Program-made: the position numbers and the translations under genes
NCBI GenBank assembly: GCA_936432065.2
Contig: OW386287.2
Coordinates: 81,037,804 to 81,101,803 of the forward strand
Direction of reading: 5' to 3'
Length of the DNA: 64,000 nucleotides
Source of the DNA: Rutpela maculata
Taxonomy: Eukaryota > Arthropoda > Insecta > Coleoptera > Cerambycidae
Shown: positions 44,275 through 55,879 of the stretch, piece after piece
How positions within the stretch are numbered: the stretch's first letter is position 1
Layout of the letters: every line of letters starts with the position of its first letter
Notes under the pieces: model-generated
Database searches by the model: none
What the model saw: the letters and a program-made list of their open reading frames with translations, nothing else
Told to the model about the DNA's origin: nothing

Positions 44275-44530
44275 AACCTTAATATTTTTATTTTGTCACA
44301 TCCTATGGTCGTCTGCCACGCTAACTCTGGGAGCACTACAACCATTCAAGTGTATTGTGGCACTCCCTCTTTATACCTATGCCCTCCAGTCATTCCTTAG
44401 AGCTGATATAGTTTTATGACCGGTCGGTGTTCGAGTCTGAGCACTAGCTTCGGCACACAGTGTTCTCGATGGTCAGGTGAGCCATCCAAGTGCTAACCAC
44501 ATACAGTGGTCTTTGACTTCGGTGATCTAG
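44275..44530 (-). mobile_element. 5S-rRNA-like SINE, 5'-truncated
   Basis: On the minus strand from about 44527: GATCACCGAAGTCAAAGACC and, 10 bases on, GTGGTTAGCACTTGGATGG then GAGAACACTGTGTGC. This order matches the 3' two thirds of animal 5S rRNA (GATCACCGAA, GGTTAGTACTTGGATGGG, GGGAAYACCG). A non-5S body follows to about 44275. A 5S head on a short non-coding repeat is the SINE3 type. The first third of 5S is missing. Confidence 0.5.
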
Positions 44531-44617
44531 CCTAGGTCTGATTTAATACTTACCTCACTTCTCTCTTATCTCATACCTTTACTGCGTAATTTAATAAAAA
44601 TACCTAAGAAAACACTC

Positions 44618-44770
44618 CCCATGTATTTTCTTCTAAAAACAATGTCCACGAAATTACAAAATAATACAATTATGCAGTGACATGAAAGTGAGGCGTAGAG
44701 GTTATTTTCCAGTAAAATAGTGGATATTTTGTAGATTTCACGGACATTGTTTTTAGAAGAAAATACATGT
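44618..44770. repeat. Inverted repeat, ~35-bp arms
   Basis: CATGTATTTTCTTCTAAAAA and 15 more bases at 44620-44654 pair with 44734-44768, one mismatch. The loop is about 80 bp. Confidence 0.8.
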
Positions 44771-45760
44771 GGCAGAGAATCTCTGTAAGAGAAACAGAAA
44801 AATGCCTAATCGTTGTAGTAAATTAGACTGTTCTGTGTGACACAATGTTATGTTATTTTCACAAAATATATCACAAATAAAATTATTCTGAACAGATGTT
44901 TCAATATATTCCTCAACTAGAGTTTGTGATTTCCAACTTCCATCTCTTTTCAAATTACTTATTACCTGCATCGACATCTGCCAAAAGCATAGCCAAACTA
45001 AGACGGAAGCGATGTTTGATGAATTACCCTGAGTTCAGTAATTTCAGCCAGTGTACAAATCTTCCCAAATGTGTCAATGCCAGTGGGTTGAACTTTGCAA
45101 TATTCCTTGCTCTAGCATGTCTATGGTTGTCAGAAATTTTTGGAAATCGCAGGGCTATGTATTTTCTATAACAATTCAAATGGAAGTCATTTACAGCAAC
45201 AATAATAAATATTCTGTCTACATAGATTTTTGTGTCAGCATCATTGTCAGTTAACATCGTTTCCTTATCATCAATATTGCCAGAGTGATTTTTGTCAACT
45301 CTTAACTTTGACATGCTCCTGCTAGACTCACTATCAGTACTACCTATTGCAAAAAATATAAAATTCAGAGGAAATGTTAGAATGAGAGTGCTTTGGGGTA
45401 TATTTCTTAGGAAATATCCATCCTGGGCTTCTAATAAGCATTTCTCGAACTTCTTCTTTCGTAAAGATATTAAGTTTTTGGATTTATATCCCACACTGTT
45501 CCTTTTAGAAAATTTCTCACACCCTTTTTCTTTACTTTAAGGGTACCTTTAAGCATTGAATGATTACTATATAGGCTCGATGACTTGTAATCTTACTTTT
45601 TTATCCAGTGTATATTAAAGCTACATCCTCTGTTATTTTTTTCATTTTTACAATCACCAACACACCAGGTAACAAATTGTTGCCGTAAGCCTGCTTGACT
45701 TACTAATATCACTTGGAACTTCTAAATCTCCGTTTTCGCTCATTTGTGTTGGTTACCAGC
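44753..45760 (-). pseudogene. Unidentified decayed coding region inside the hAT element
   Basis: Minus-strand ORFs of 156 (45494-45024) and 74 (44977-44753) codons, and a short upstream segment with a spaced cysteine pattern (WCVGDCKNEKNNRGCSF) near 45590-45662, are collinear and could be remains of one protein with a THAP-like C2CH start. No catalytic motif of a hAT transposase is visible. I cannot assign it. Confidence 0.25.
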
Positions 45761-46292
45761 TGTACACAAAAGTGGGGTGATTTTTTAAGTACACTTCAAG
45801 ATGTCTGGTATATACGTAACAATATTTCACATGATAATATGTTGGCCCAAAACAAGCAAAAATTCCTGAAAATAGGATATTTTCAGGCCATAGTGACTAT
45901 AAAATTGCCTATGTCGGCAACGACTATTGAACTAAATCAAGTTCAAGGTCCTGTTACGTCTTATATCTCCCTTTTCTTAATGGACCGTCCATCGAGAATA
46001 AGAAATAAAAAAAAATAAAAAAGATCACCATACACGGGTGTATGTAACTCATCCAGAAACGCTTCTTACAGGACTTGTAGGCTCACTCGTTCTGTAAAAA
46101 TGTTCTTTCCTGGCTTGTTACATAAAGTACTATTTTTCTGGCAATACCGTGTTCCCAGCGTGGAAGGCTTTTGCCGTTCCCCTTAGTCCAATGTATCAGC
46201 CGTTAAGATTATGTCCATCATGAGAGGGTGGGGAGACAGAAACAAAGCTCACTTGGGTGAAAATTTTATCTTCAGCCGGCCCTGCACTTAAC

Positions 46293-46830
46293 TAACTATA
46301 AATAACTTCGTCTAACTTATTTGTTTTTTTTTTTTTTTTAATAAACAGTTATAAATTTTGAGGGAAGAGCTGTTCTTGCATTCTTGTATACATCATCCTG
46401 CTGCATTATTACTGTTACTCTTCAATTATTATCATTCCAGACTTATTTGCGTTGTGCAGCATAGCCTGCATTCATCAAAAATGTGTTGCATTTTTTAAAT
46501 ATTCCGTATTGCCCTTACAACTTACACTCCTTGTATAACAAAAGATATTTGTGAATGCTGCAATACGTCGAATAATATTTGACTATTCCCAGCCATATAT
46601 ATACATACAAGTTATCTGTGCATACAGATATTGAGGACAATCCAATTGGTAGTGGGATTCTAGATTACATTTAATCTGGAATGGAAAACTGCACCTTGGA
46701 ATGGGGTGCAGTTTTGTCCACTTTATCAGATATTCTACGGACATATGCATCTCCCCCATCACTATGTAGCATACAGCACTGTCTATTTTCTGTCCTAAAT
46801 CGAATTCTCTAACACATTCTAGTTTAGCCC
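46293..46830. other. Intron DNA, nothing recognised
   Basis: Poly-T run near 46325 and AT-rich sequence. The 93-residue minus ORF at 46583-46864 straddles the end of the next element and is chance. Confidence 0.5.
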
Positions 46831-47190
46831 TATTAGTCCAGTGTTTGACGGTTTTTCGCTTCAAATTCTTTTAAATAAAACCGATTGACGTGAAATTTGC
46901 ATATTAATTAGGGAATGGCTTAAGGAACAAAAGTTATATAGTGCCGATGTGTGCTTTTACTCTGGGGGTGAAAATTATTTAATTCAAAATAACCGATAGA
47001 GGAATAAATTCTAACCAAAAAATGTTCTATGAAGTTTTTTCGATGAGTCAATACTATTTGAGTTATTCGTGATTGAAAATGTTGATTTTTCATCTAAAAA
47101 ATGCGATATAGATATAGAACGATTTTTCACGAATAACTCCAAAATCTTACGTTTTATCAAAAAAAATTGTTATAAGCAAAAATGAAGCTT

Positions 47191-48790
47191 TAGTCCAGTA
47201 AATCTAATTTGAGTGCTGATGAATGGATTTTGATGAAACTTTGTGCAATGTGTTTGTAATGACATTAATAAAAAAGTTGAAAAAAAGATTAGAGTAGGAA
47301 ATTATCAGAAGGGGTAGAAAACACCCCTTTTATTACGGGTTCCGTAACTTGTAGAATTACGTCAAAAATGAAAAACCAATACATTTACCTTTTTTGTCCC
47401 AAAAAGATGTTTTTACTCTTGAATTTTTTCGAAAAATGCATATTTTTTCGTCAAAAATTCCTAAAAGTGGGGGAGGGGAAATGTAAAAGTTGAAGAAAAG
47501 CCTGAAAAAATTCAGGTGAATGTATCATCGGAATACAAGACATTTTTTTATTTGCAACTTTTCTGTAAAGTGCTTTTTCACAGGGTTTTTTCGGAAAAAC
47601 TTATTTTGAAATTGTAGCGCTTTAAAAACATGTAATTTAAAAATTTGAAAAAACTCCATGTATGCCTTGAGGCCTTCTAAACATTTTTTGTCTCTTGGAA
47701 TTTTTTTGTAACTTGCTAATTTTACGAGGTACAGGCAGTTTTTCACGATAAATAATGTACTACATTTTTTGCACATTAATAATACATGAAAATTCGAAAA
47801 ATGAGCGTGATTTATATGTTATAAAAAAATATGAAACCTATTTTTAAAGGTTCAATATAATTTTTAAATTGAAAATGTGAAAAAAATGTAGTACATTATT
47901 TATCGTGAAAAACTGCCTGTAACATGGAAAATTAGCAAGTTACACAAAAATTCCAAGGGACGAAATGTGTTTAGAAGATCTCAATGCATACGTCTGAACT
48001 TTTTAAAATTTTTAAATTATGTATTTTTAAAGCGCTCTACAATTTCAATTCACTGCGCACGGCCCAAATGCCGTGGCTGTTGCTGTGTGCAATTATTTTG
48101 CTGCTAGCGAGTATAGTCGTCTGGAGCAGTATGGTTCGAAGGAGTATTTTTTTTTATTTCTTTTTTTCAGTTAAAAAAAAATTTTTGTAACAATAAAGCA
48201 TGTAATTTTGAAAAAAATCATAAATCATAATATATACAAAGTAAACGAATACTTTTGATATGGTACTATGGTTAAAAAAAAAAAACAAAAAAAAAATTTG
48301 CAGCGCGATTGCAATCGACCGATTGCCACCCATAAATCTGAACAATGCGAGAAAATCCGGCTAGAGCAGTCAGATCCTATTTAATTTTGAACCGCGAGTT
48401 ATCTCGTTTGGAGCAGTTAACCCGTTGGCGAATTTTTTCAGATTTTTTTTTTAACTTTTACATTTCCCCTTCCCACTTTTAGGAATTTTCGAGTGGCCAC
48501 ATCTCGAAAAATGTGCATTTTTCGAAAAAATTCACGAGAGTAAAAACATCTTATTTTGGGACAAAAAAAGGTTAATGCATTGTTCTTTTTTTTTTTTCAT
48601 TTTTGACCTAATTCTACAAGTTACGGAACCCGTGATAAAAGGTGTTTTCTACCTCTTCCGATCATTTACTACTCTAATCTTTTTTTTCAACTTTTTTATT
48701 AATGTCATTACAAAAGGTTTCATCAAAATCCATTCATTAGCACTCAAATTAGCGTTTTTGGTCATTTTAGCGCTCCCCGTTGACTGGACA
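47191..48790. repeat. Long palindromic repeat nested in the 3.7-kb element
   Basis: The outer arms (47191-47512 and 48431-48790) share GAATGGATTTTGATGAAAC, TTACGGAACCCGT and TTTCGAAAAAT in inverted order. A second pair of arms lies inside (about 47603-47783 and 47872-48056; CACGATAAATAATGTACTAC and complement), followed on the right by an unrelated segment (48057-48430). No gene. Confidence 0.75.
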
Positions 48791-49559
48791 ATCGACTGTT
48801 TTTTTTATTTTATTTCTGAAGGTGACTTTTTGTTCGCCTAGAACTGAATTCGAACCTTTCAACGTTAAATAACGGAAAAACGGAAAATTTTTGGAGGAAA
48901 ACATTTTTAAATGGACTTGAAAAGACCTTTAAAATGAGCTTTGGTAAAAGTTGTTAGTATAACAACTAACGGCGTTATGATGAAAATAAAATGGTTGTCT
49001 CGTTTTTTTCGGAGAAAATATCAGCAATGAAACCAATGGCTTCACCGCAAGAATTGAAATTGAACATAATCCATTTACAATTTACTTTATTTAAGTACTA
49101 GCAATATGCTCTAGAAGTTTAACCGGTTTGGGATGCCTAGATTTGAAAAAAAATTTGATTCAAATTTGAACTGATTTTTGAAATTTCTTAAAAACCGAAG
49201 AAGATACGTAAAAAATGCTAGAGTACAAAAATTTTGGTTTGTTTTTATCCCGCTAGGATAAAAATTAATTGAGATATCATCTTTATAAGTTTGCATTTAA
49301 GTGCGAGGACCACCTTCCCCGAGCCCTTTAATCTGAAAAATCTCAAAAACGAAGGGTTCAAGGAAGTTCAACTTTAATGCCTTGTAGCCCTTAAAATTCC
49401 CTGCAAAATGGTTTTTGGAGCAATCGCTTAAAAATTAAGGATGTTATCATTGAAAAATCAATTGCATTTTTTTCGGTGAAATTTTCGGAGCAGGTAAATT
49501 GTTTTATTCTCGACAATTTTGGAGCATTTATAAATATATGTAAACACATTGCCCGTATC

Positions 49560-49979
49560 TATATATGTATGTATAAGTATAACCTGATACACGATGCGCT
49601 ATGAGTCCTTTATTAAGGCTACCACTAAAAACCGTGCTGTGAAATTATCATCCCTTGTTCCAGCAGTTGATGCCCTGAATGAGCCCATTAAGAGATTTAT
49701 TTACAAACTCTGATGTGGCTTGGGAACAAAAATATTTGTGCAGTTGATTGGGGATGGATTAATAATGAAGGATCTTTACTACCAATCGAAATGCTGAATA
49801 TGCCTGCACTGAAAGAGCTCCTCAAAATGATATTTTGTAATTGCAGAAAAGGATGCTGCCGAAAAGTTGGACTTTTTTGTAACGCAACATGCGGAACATG
49901 CTCTGGTAACAACTGTCAAAATCGTCCTCCAATTACAAACCAAGAGGAGGAGGTTGATAGTTCTTCTGATGATCCATAG
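49560..49979 (+). pseudogene. Nuclease-like repeat-encoded protein, C-terminal part, broken
   Basis: The segment RYESFIKATTKNRAVKLSSL followed by VPAVDALNEPIKRFIYKL precedes, after a one-base frame change and a TGA at 49711-49713, MWLGNKNICAVDWGWINNEG, LKMIFCNCRKGCC and a cysteine cluster CNATCGTCSGNNCQN ending DDP. Order and motifs match the pseudogene at 22348-23364 (SSLPP, WGW, C-rich tail), though the sequences are quite different, so they are separate lineages of one family. The N-terminal acidic domain is not found upstream. Confidence 0.6.
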
Positions 49980-50539
49980 ATTTTCAGTAATAAAACATGC
50001 TATTGTAATGTACATAAAATTTTTATTTTTCCCCCTTTAAACTCATTTAATAAGTTCAGTTTTTAATTTTAAGTAAACATGGTAGTTAATTTTATCATTA
50101 GGGCGGTTTGTAAGGGATGAAATGTTGCAATAAATCATAAATTATATTATAAACTGTGACGTGATTTTAATACATTATAAATACACCATTAAAATATGTC
50201 AAGCCGGTGAAAACTATTTTTTCTTTAAATTTTGTCATGAGGGGTGGGTTTAAAGGGATGAAACATTGTAACACACCATAAATTATATTCCAGAACATGA
50301 AGTAATGTTTATTCTACATATTTAACTATGATTTCAATATATGTAAGGCTTAAATCTGTGGTTTTTAAATTTTTTGTCAGAATGGGTAGTTTTCACCTCC
50401 AAAAAACAAAGAGCAGGAACATATAACTTTCGAAGAGGAGGGTAAGATAAGCTTAATTACAAATTTTCATCAAAATCGATGTTATCCGAAAGAATTCTGA
50501 GGTAATACTCTATTTTTACCGTCAAACACTGGACTATAT

Positions 50540-51019
50540 GCTTGGGAATGAGATTTCGCAATGTGTATACGAATGTATACTTTATAATGATTAATGTGTA
50601 TGGCTGGGAAAATTATAAGTCATTTGTCAAAAGATACAAACATACAGGTGAAGTTGAGAACAGCACCTTTTTTGTTTCTAATTTCTTGAATTAAGTTTTC
50701 TCGATTTTTTCAACAGGAATATTTTTTGACAGTGTGATGTAAAATTGAAAATGAACGTTTTTGTGTGGGCTTATATCTATGGCTATGTAACCGTTTTTGA
50801 TTTATTGAGCAGTAAATGCAAATTTGGGGTACCAAACAATGAACATTAAAAAAGTTTTTTCGAATAATTTAATAGGAAAAATTATAACAGATACTGCAGA
50901 AGTTACACGTATTGATTAGTACACGTTTCTATGATTTCTTGAAATGAAGTTTGTACTCTTCTTAAAAGTCCAGATAAATCCAGAAGCATTTATTATTTTT
51001 TCACTTCTACATATTTTGG
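50540..51019. other. Intron DNA, nothing recognised
   Basis: AT-rich; no repeat boundary or coding frame that I can support. Confidence 0.5.
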
Positions 51020-51345
51020 ACTAGCTGTGCCTGCGACTACGTTCGCATGGAATCTTGAAATTAACTAAAAAGCTTCTTTGTAAACGATGTTTGAGGCAGA
51101 ATCGCCATTCTGGAATATTTCAGAAAGTTTATGTCGTGCAAATACACTTATAGTAGAGATCAAGCTGTAACTCCGGTTCTACTAAATTGATTTTCATAAA
51201 ACTTGGCTTAGAGTAGGCCAATTTCCATGAAATAAAAACTAAATGTTACTCCAAGCTTAGATGAATTTACCTGTGAAAACCTCATTCAAATTGGTTCAGT
51301 AGTTTCTGCATGATGCGCGTTCAAACAAACAGACAAAATTCCAAA
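51020..51345 (-). repeat. Inverted relative of the repeat at 40140
   Basis: On the minus strand it ends GCGAACGTAGTCGCAGGCACAGCTAGT at 51020, close to the end at 40373, and begins with TTTGTCTGTTTGTTTGAACG near 51345. Confidence 0.5.
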
Positions 51346-51399
51346 AACTGTCTTAATGTATTTTATTACTCATCTTACATCCCCCAGATCAGTTTTTGC

Positions 51400-51710
51400 A
51401 AATATTTTTAATGTACAGACACGCCAACTTTACAGATCTATTATATTTTTATAGATTACTGTTGGTATAACAATGTTCTTCATGTGTCCTCATGAATAAA
51501 AATCAATTTTTGTAAGATCTGGGGATCTAACAGACCATTTGATGGAATGTTTCTAGATTTATTGAAGCGGTTCTTTACAGCAAGTAAAAAAATATGTGGA
51601 CCACCATTTTGCTACAGCCACATTCTATTTCAAGAAATATGGCCCTATTACAAGTTCTCCAATAATTCTTACCCAAACATTTATAGTTGCGGGCTTTCAT
51701 GAAAAGTGAG
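51400..51710 (-). pseudogene. Decayed DDE transposase (IS630/Tc1-mariner-type)
   Basis: In broken minus frames, NVWVRIIGELVIGPYF (51683-51636) and, about 100 bp on, WSVRSPDLTKIDFYS with GHMKNIV (51538-51475) match the order of motifs around the second and third catalytic residues of an insect IS630-type transposase. Several stops interrupt it. Nothing upstream survives. Confidence 0.6.
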
Positions 51711-52727
51711 AATATTCTGAAAAATAGCATTAGAAATTGTGCCTGTTAACAAATCCATTTTATTAAAATATTATATGAATAGAAAGGGGCTTCAAAGAAT
51801 GCAGTGATATACCTGGTATTCTAGTAAAAAAAAGTCACTTGGTCCCTTATAGTTGTTTCGATATATCTGAACATAATTTCTGATTATAGGCTTTTTCATC
51901 TGGTTTTTATTTCTAGCTGTCGCTGAATCAGAGATATCAGAGTGGAGCAATGTTTATTTATGCGTGTATTACCCTAAGTTCAACAGACAATATATTCCTC
52001 AAATTGCATTCCTTTTAATTTTTTATTGCAAAATGGTTCTTTCCTCAGTAAATTTGATAAATAAAATTATTTTTGTTACTTTTATTCTATTTCTGATTGC
52101 AGATAAGTTATGTGAATGTATACTTTTTATATATAAATGTATGATGGACTTAAGAATTTTATCATTTATTTTACAACTTGACAATTTTAATAATTTATAT
52201 CATGTATATATCGAGTGTCAATGACAGTAAGTGAGTCAGCTATTTTTTTGGTGCGGCAAAAATAACTAAACAATTTCAATTGGTTGTCATTACACGTTTT
52301 GCATTCTTTGCATATCTGTAATATTTTTCTAGTTACGAGTATTTTTTTGAAAATAATGCGAAAATTGGCCGCCACCTTGAATATCAAGCTTCTGTGGTGC
52401 TCATATTTAGCAAAGTCAAAATGGGGAGAAAATAACAGATACCCAATTGGTACATTTCATGCTCCTAGAATGACCGATATTAAAAAAAGGCTTAGTTTAT
52501 ATATTTTTATTTAATACCCTGATATTTCGATATTTACAAATAATTCTTCCTCATTCAACTTATTTTACCAAACTTTGAAGATTTACATTTACATTGTTTA
52601 ATTATTTTTGCCGATAAGTGATTTTTAAAAATATATCTTTGTTAATATTATTAAATTGTAATGAAAGTATTACTGTAATAATGTTTAATAAATAAATAAT
52701 TTGACGAGAGAAATTATTTTTTTTCAG
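51711..52727. other. Intron DNA before jub exon 3
   Basis: AT-rich; ORFs of 66-86 residues are chance. It ends in the strong polypyrimidine tract of exon 3. Confidence 0.5.
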
Positions 52728-52790
52728 TATTCTGGTTTTCAACAGACAGCTGAAAAATGTGCGATTTGTGGGCATCTTATAATGGAAATG
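52728..52790 (+). CDS. jub: jub coding exon 3: start of LIM domain 2
   Basis: A 63-nt exon for residues 459-479 (YSGFQQTAEKCAICGHLIME, M). The acceptor is TTTTTTTTCAG|TAT and the donor ATG|GTAAAT. It carries the first zinc pair of LIM2, C469 and C472. It is too short to stand out alone; identity follows from exact phase fit and conserved sequence. Confidence 0.93.
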
Positions 52791-52845
52791 GTAAATTTGG
52801 CAGATTTGTTTATGTAAACATTGGTAATGTAAAATTATTTTTTAG
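52791..52845 (+). other. jub intron 3, 55 bp
   Basis: GTAAATTTGG to TTATTTTTTAG. It splits LIM2 between its two zinc-binding halves. It is near the lower size limit for insect introns; a likely branch site is TTGGTAATGTAA. Confidence 0.9.
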
Positions 52846-53011
52846 ATTTTACAAGCTATGGGAAAGTCATACCATCCAGGTTGTTTCCGATGCTGTGTTT
52901 GTAATGAGTGCTTAGATGGAGTTCCATTTACTGTTGATGTTGATAACAAGATTTACTGTGTCAATGATTATCACAGAATGTTTGCTCCTAAATGTGCTTC
53001 ATGTGGAAAAG
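52846..53011 (+). CDS. jub: jub coding exon 4: rest of LIM domain 2, start of LIM domain 3
   Basis: Codes for residues 480-534 plus the first base of 535. It follows a 55-bp intron (GTAAATTTGG to TTATTTTTTAG). It contains YHPGCFRCCVC, the conserved CLDGVPFTVDVDNKIYC, and the first zinc pair of LIM3 (CASC, 529-532). The donor is AAAG|GTAGTT at 53011/53012. Confidence 0.95.
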
Positions 53012-53819
53012 GTAGTTGATTAAAAAATGTTGCATTGTTTCCGTAATCTTTTTTCATGTAAAATCTTCTATCTACTAACATCAGTTGGCACTATTTTGCA
53101 AAATTATTGGTCAGCGGTAAAGAGAGAATGTCAGTGGGGAAGTATACAAAAACAAAATTTCTCATATATTGAAAAATGTATGAACATCAATATACAACAT
53201 ATTTATTGAGATGGTTTTTATGTAACTTTTACAATTTATTCTCCAAGATTTTATTTTGCAATGGAAAAATATATGAACGAAATAAATGTAAAAAAGCGAC
53301 AAACTTAGAAAAATAACTTAAATGCTTTTAAAATCGCATTTTTCTGTTTCTGGTACTAATAACGGCTAAACATCAGTGCTCCATAGTCAAAAAATGCTTC
53401 TAACCTAGTCAATTTTGTTTAAATCTGCATAAAATTTAGGCAATTTGATGATTCTATGATGGTGTATTATACTTTATAAATGGCTCATTTGTTCTCTGTC
53501 CATTGCTTCACATAAAATTTAAATAATTTATGTTGCGAAACAATTTTTTTTTATTATTTTATTGTCTCCGGTCCTAGTCATTGCATCACATAAATATAAA
53601 TAGCAAATTGTTCGTTGTAAAGTTAAAACTAGGCCTATAAATAGATCTTCTTAATTCGTTAAATTGTAATACAATAAAAACCGTTAAAAATTGCCGTTTT
53701 TGGATAATTTAAGAAATTTAATGTAATAATGCATAAATCTTAATGAACGTAGGTGAAACCATGCTTTTTATTGAAATAAACCTTCTTTCCAAATTTTAGC
53801 ACAAAATTTTATTGAAACC
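53012..53819 (+). other. jub intron 4, proximal part
   Basis: AT-rich non-coding. The 60-residue ORF at 53027-53209 is chance. Confidence 0.5.
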
Positions 53820-53821
53820 TC

Positions 53822-54262
53822 CAAAAAGGAGGAGGGCCTCTAAGGGCGGTTTTCGGCCTAATTTATTTCTTGACGAAAAACATCGAAAATCATTTTTTAC
53901 TATCTACTAACAATATTTAATCGATTCCACCCCAAACCAAACTTTCCCCCACCCTCCCATTTTACCCCCTGTCACCCCCTCCTCCCCCCTCCCACCTTTT
54001 CCGAAACAACGAAAATACACAAAATCAAAAAAATCCTTATTCAGCAACAGACATGTTAAAATGTTTTAATGACCTGCAAAAAAATCAACTGAATGCTGAT
54101 AATTTAATAGTTTAGGGGGGGTATAAATAGGGGAGGTGAGTGCGGGAAAGTTTCGTGGAGTCGATTCGATATTGATAGTAAATAATAAAAAAATGTTTTT
54201 CATTTTTTTTGTCGAAAAATAAATTAGGCCGAAAACCGGTCTTATGGAGGGTCCTTTAAAAA
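53822..54262. repeat. Inverted repeat, ~145-bp arms
   Basis: The left arm (53822-53965; AGGAGGAGGGCCTCTAAGG, TTTTCGGCCTAATTTATTT, CCACCCTCCC) is complemented with about 20 percent divergence at 54118-54262. The pyrimidine-rich loop contains ACCCCCTGTCACCCCCTCC. Confidence 0.7.
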
Positions 54263-54439
54263 GATTTCGAAATTTCAGCCCTTGTTTAAGTGCATCAACT
54301 TGTAGGAGGGCAATTATTTTTCAAAATGTAGGTTTGTATATGTATTGTACAATGGTATTAAGAAAAAAAAAGTGTCTCTTTTAAACCGTTTTTTTTTAAT
54401 TTGTTTACAATTTTCGAAATTGTACTTATAAACAAAATC

Positions 54440-55525
54440 AAATAACTCTTTTAATACAGTCGAATTGATTTTATTTAATTTTTTTCGGCAACAACATTCC
54501 ACCTGCAATTTTATTGTTGATTCTTATGTATTATGATCTGATTACGAAAAAGATATTTGCGCCCAAAAATTCCTTGTGCGTCAAAAGTTATATATATACT
54601 TCTTGACGCGCTTTCGCGCATTTTCAACTTACCTGCTAAATATATCTTGTACCAGTAATCGAATAGGAATTTTAAAAATACTGGTTTATTTGAAATAAAA
54701 TTCTTAAAAAATATAAACCTGGCTGATATGTATTGGTGAATCCGCCATCTTGCAAAAAAATAGAAAACGCCAAAAATAGCCGAAAAAATCAAAATTGAAT
54801 ATCTTTGCTATAAGAAAGAGTAATTTCACCAAAGTTGGCAAAAATAAAACTCATTTGTGGTCAGTTTCTTTCAACCTCCATTTTTTCACCCAATTTTCAT
54901 CAAAAATGACATATACTATAGAAAGTCTCATATAACTTAAAAATTTAATACAAAATGAAACTTCATTAATTTGAAAAGGAAATTTATTAAGCATACACAT
55001 GGTAATAATAATAATATATGAATATATATGATCAATAATCAGAACCAAGTAGTCAAGACTAGAGTAGTATTATTTTTGATGAGATGCTGATGAACAGAAT
55101 AGCATTAATAACGAATGCATTCGTCATTTAGAAAAAAATGTTTGTGTAGATATTTCAATCACAAGTGACATTATGAAATCCTCAGTCAAAAAAAATTTCT
55201 AACTAATACTAAAAATAAAGATAACGGATTGACCAGTACATATTGGACAGGTCTATATTTTTTAAAAATTGTATTTCAAATAAGCCAGTATTTTTAAAAT
55301 TCCCATCCGATTACTAGTACAAGATATATTAAGCAGATAAGTTGAAAATTTGTAAAAGTGCGTCAAAAAGTGCATATAACTTTTGACGCACAAGGAATTT
55401 TTGGGCGCAAATATTTTTTTCGTAATCAGGAGGTCATAATACATAAGAGTCAACAATAAAATTTCAGTTAGAATGTTGTTGCAGAAAAAGATCAATTCAA
55501 CTGCACTATTTCTATCAAACAAAAA
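54440..55525. repeat. Inverted-repeat element, ~1.1 kb, arms ~250 bp
   Basis: The left arm (about 54455-54715) and right arm (55250-55515) share AAATTCCTTGTGCGTC and ATATCTTGTAC in inverted order; TTGACGCGCTTTCGCGCA in the left arm corresponds to TGCGTCAAAAAGTGCA in the right. ORFs of 86-97 residues are shadows. Confidence 0.7.
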
Positions 55526-55879
55526 ATGATAAACAAATTATGAAAGTAGATGAAAAAAGCAACATAAAAAAAGAATAATTGTTGAATTGTTGAATAATTG
55601 CCACACCTAAAACAAGTTAAAAACCATAAAATAAAATCGCCGCTACAAAGCAATTCCATTCGAAAGGACCCCGCACACAATACATGGGTTTTGCGGCTCC
55701 GGTCAAATTTCGTGAAACTCTGGGAAATATTAATTCTCAGTGAGTAGAAAAAAAGTCTAAATGGGAGCAAAGCTCCAAACCCCATTGTTCCGAGATAAGA
55801 CCAGCTGAATTCACAGAAGCCTTTAAAGTAGCAACTTTATGCCCGGAGCGGGTATAGAAAGCTGCTATTTTAAAAAAAA

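Larger units (their letters stand above)
42704..46292. mobile_element. hAT element, 3.6 kb, degenerate
   Basis: The element (42712-46284) starts CAGGGCCAGCTTAAGAG and ends in the complement of CAGGGCCGGCTGAAGA, a hAT end type. It is flanked by CATTTAAC (42704-42711) and CACTTAAC (46285-46292), an 8-bp duplication with one change. The interior holds a long inverted repeat, a 5S-like SINE and a minus-strand ORF. Confidence 0.65.
46831..50539. mobile_element. 3.7-kb TIR element carrying nuclease-like pseudogene
   Basis: The element (46834-50536) starts TAGTCCAGTGTTTGACGGT and ends in the exact complement. Weaker symmetry extends about 110 bp inward (AAAGTTATAT near both ends). TAT directly flanks both ends. 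The pseudogene at 49560-49979 and two nested palindromes lie inside. The superfamily is unknown to me. Confidence 0.7.

Noticed and set aside
46583..46864. 93-residue minus ORF as a gene
   Set aside because: It straddles the end of the TIR element at 46834, has no motif, and composition is AT-driven.
55492..55785. 97-residue minus ORF, similar to the plus ORF at 56884-57153
   Set aside because: The similarity arises because both translate the inverted ends of one TIR element; no protein family is recognisable.
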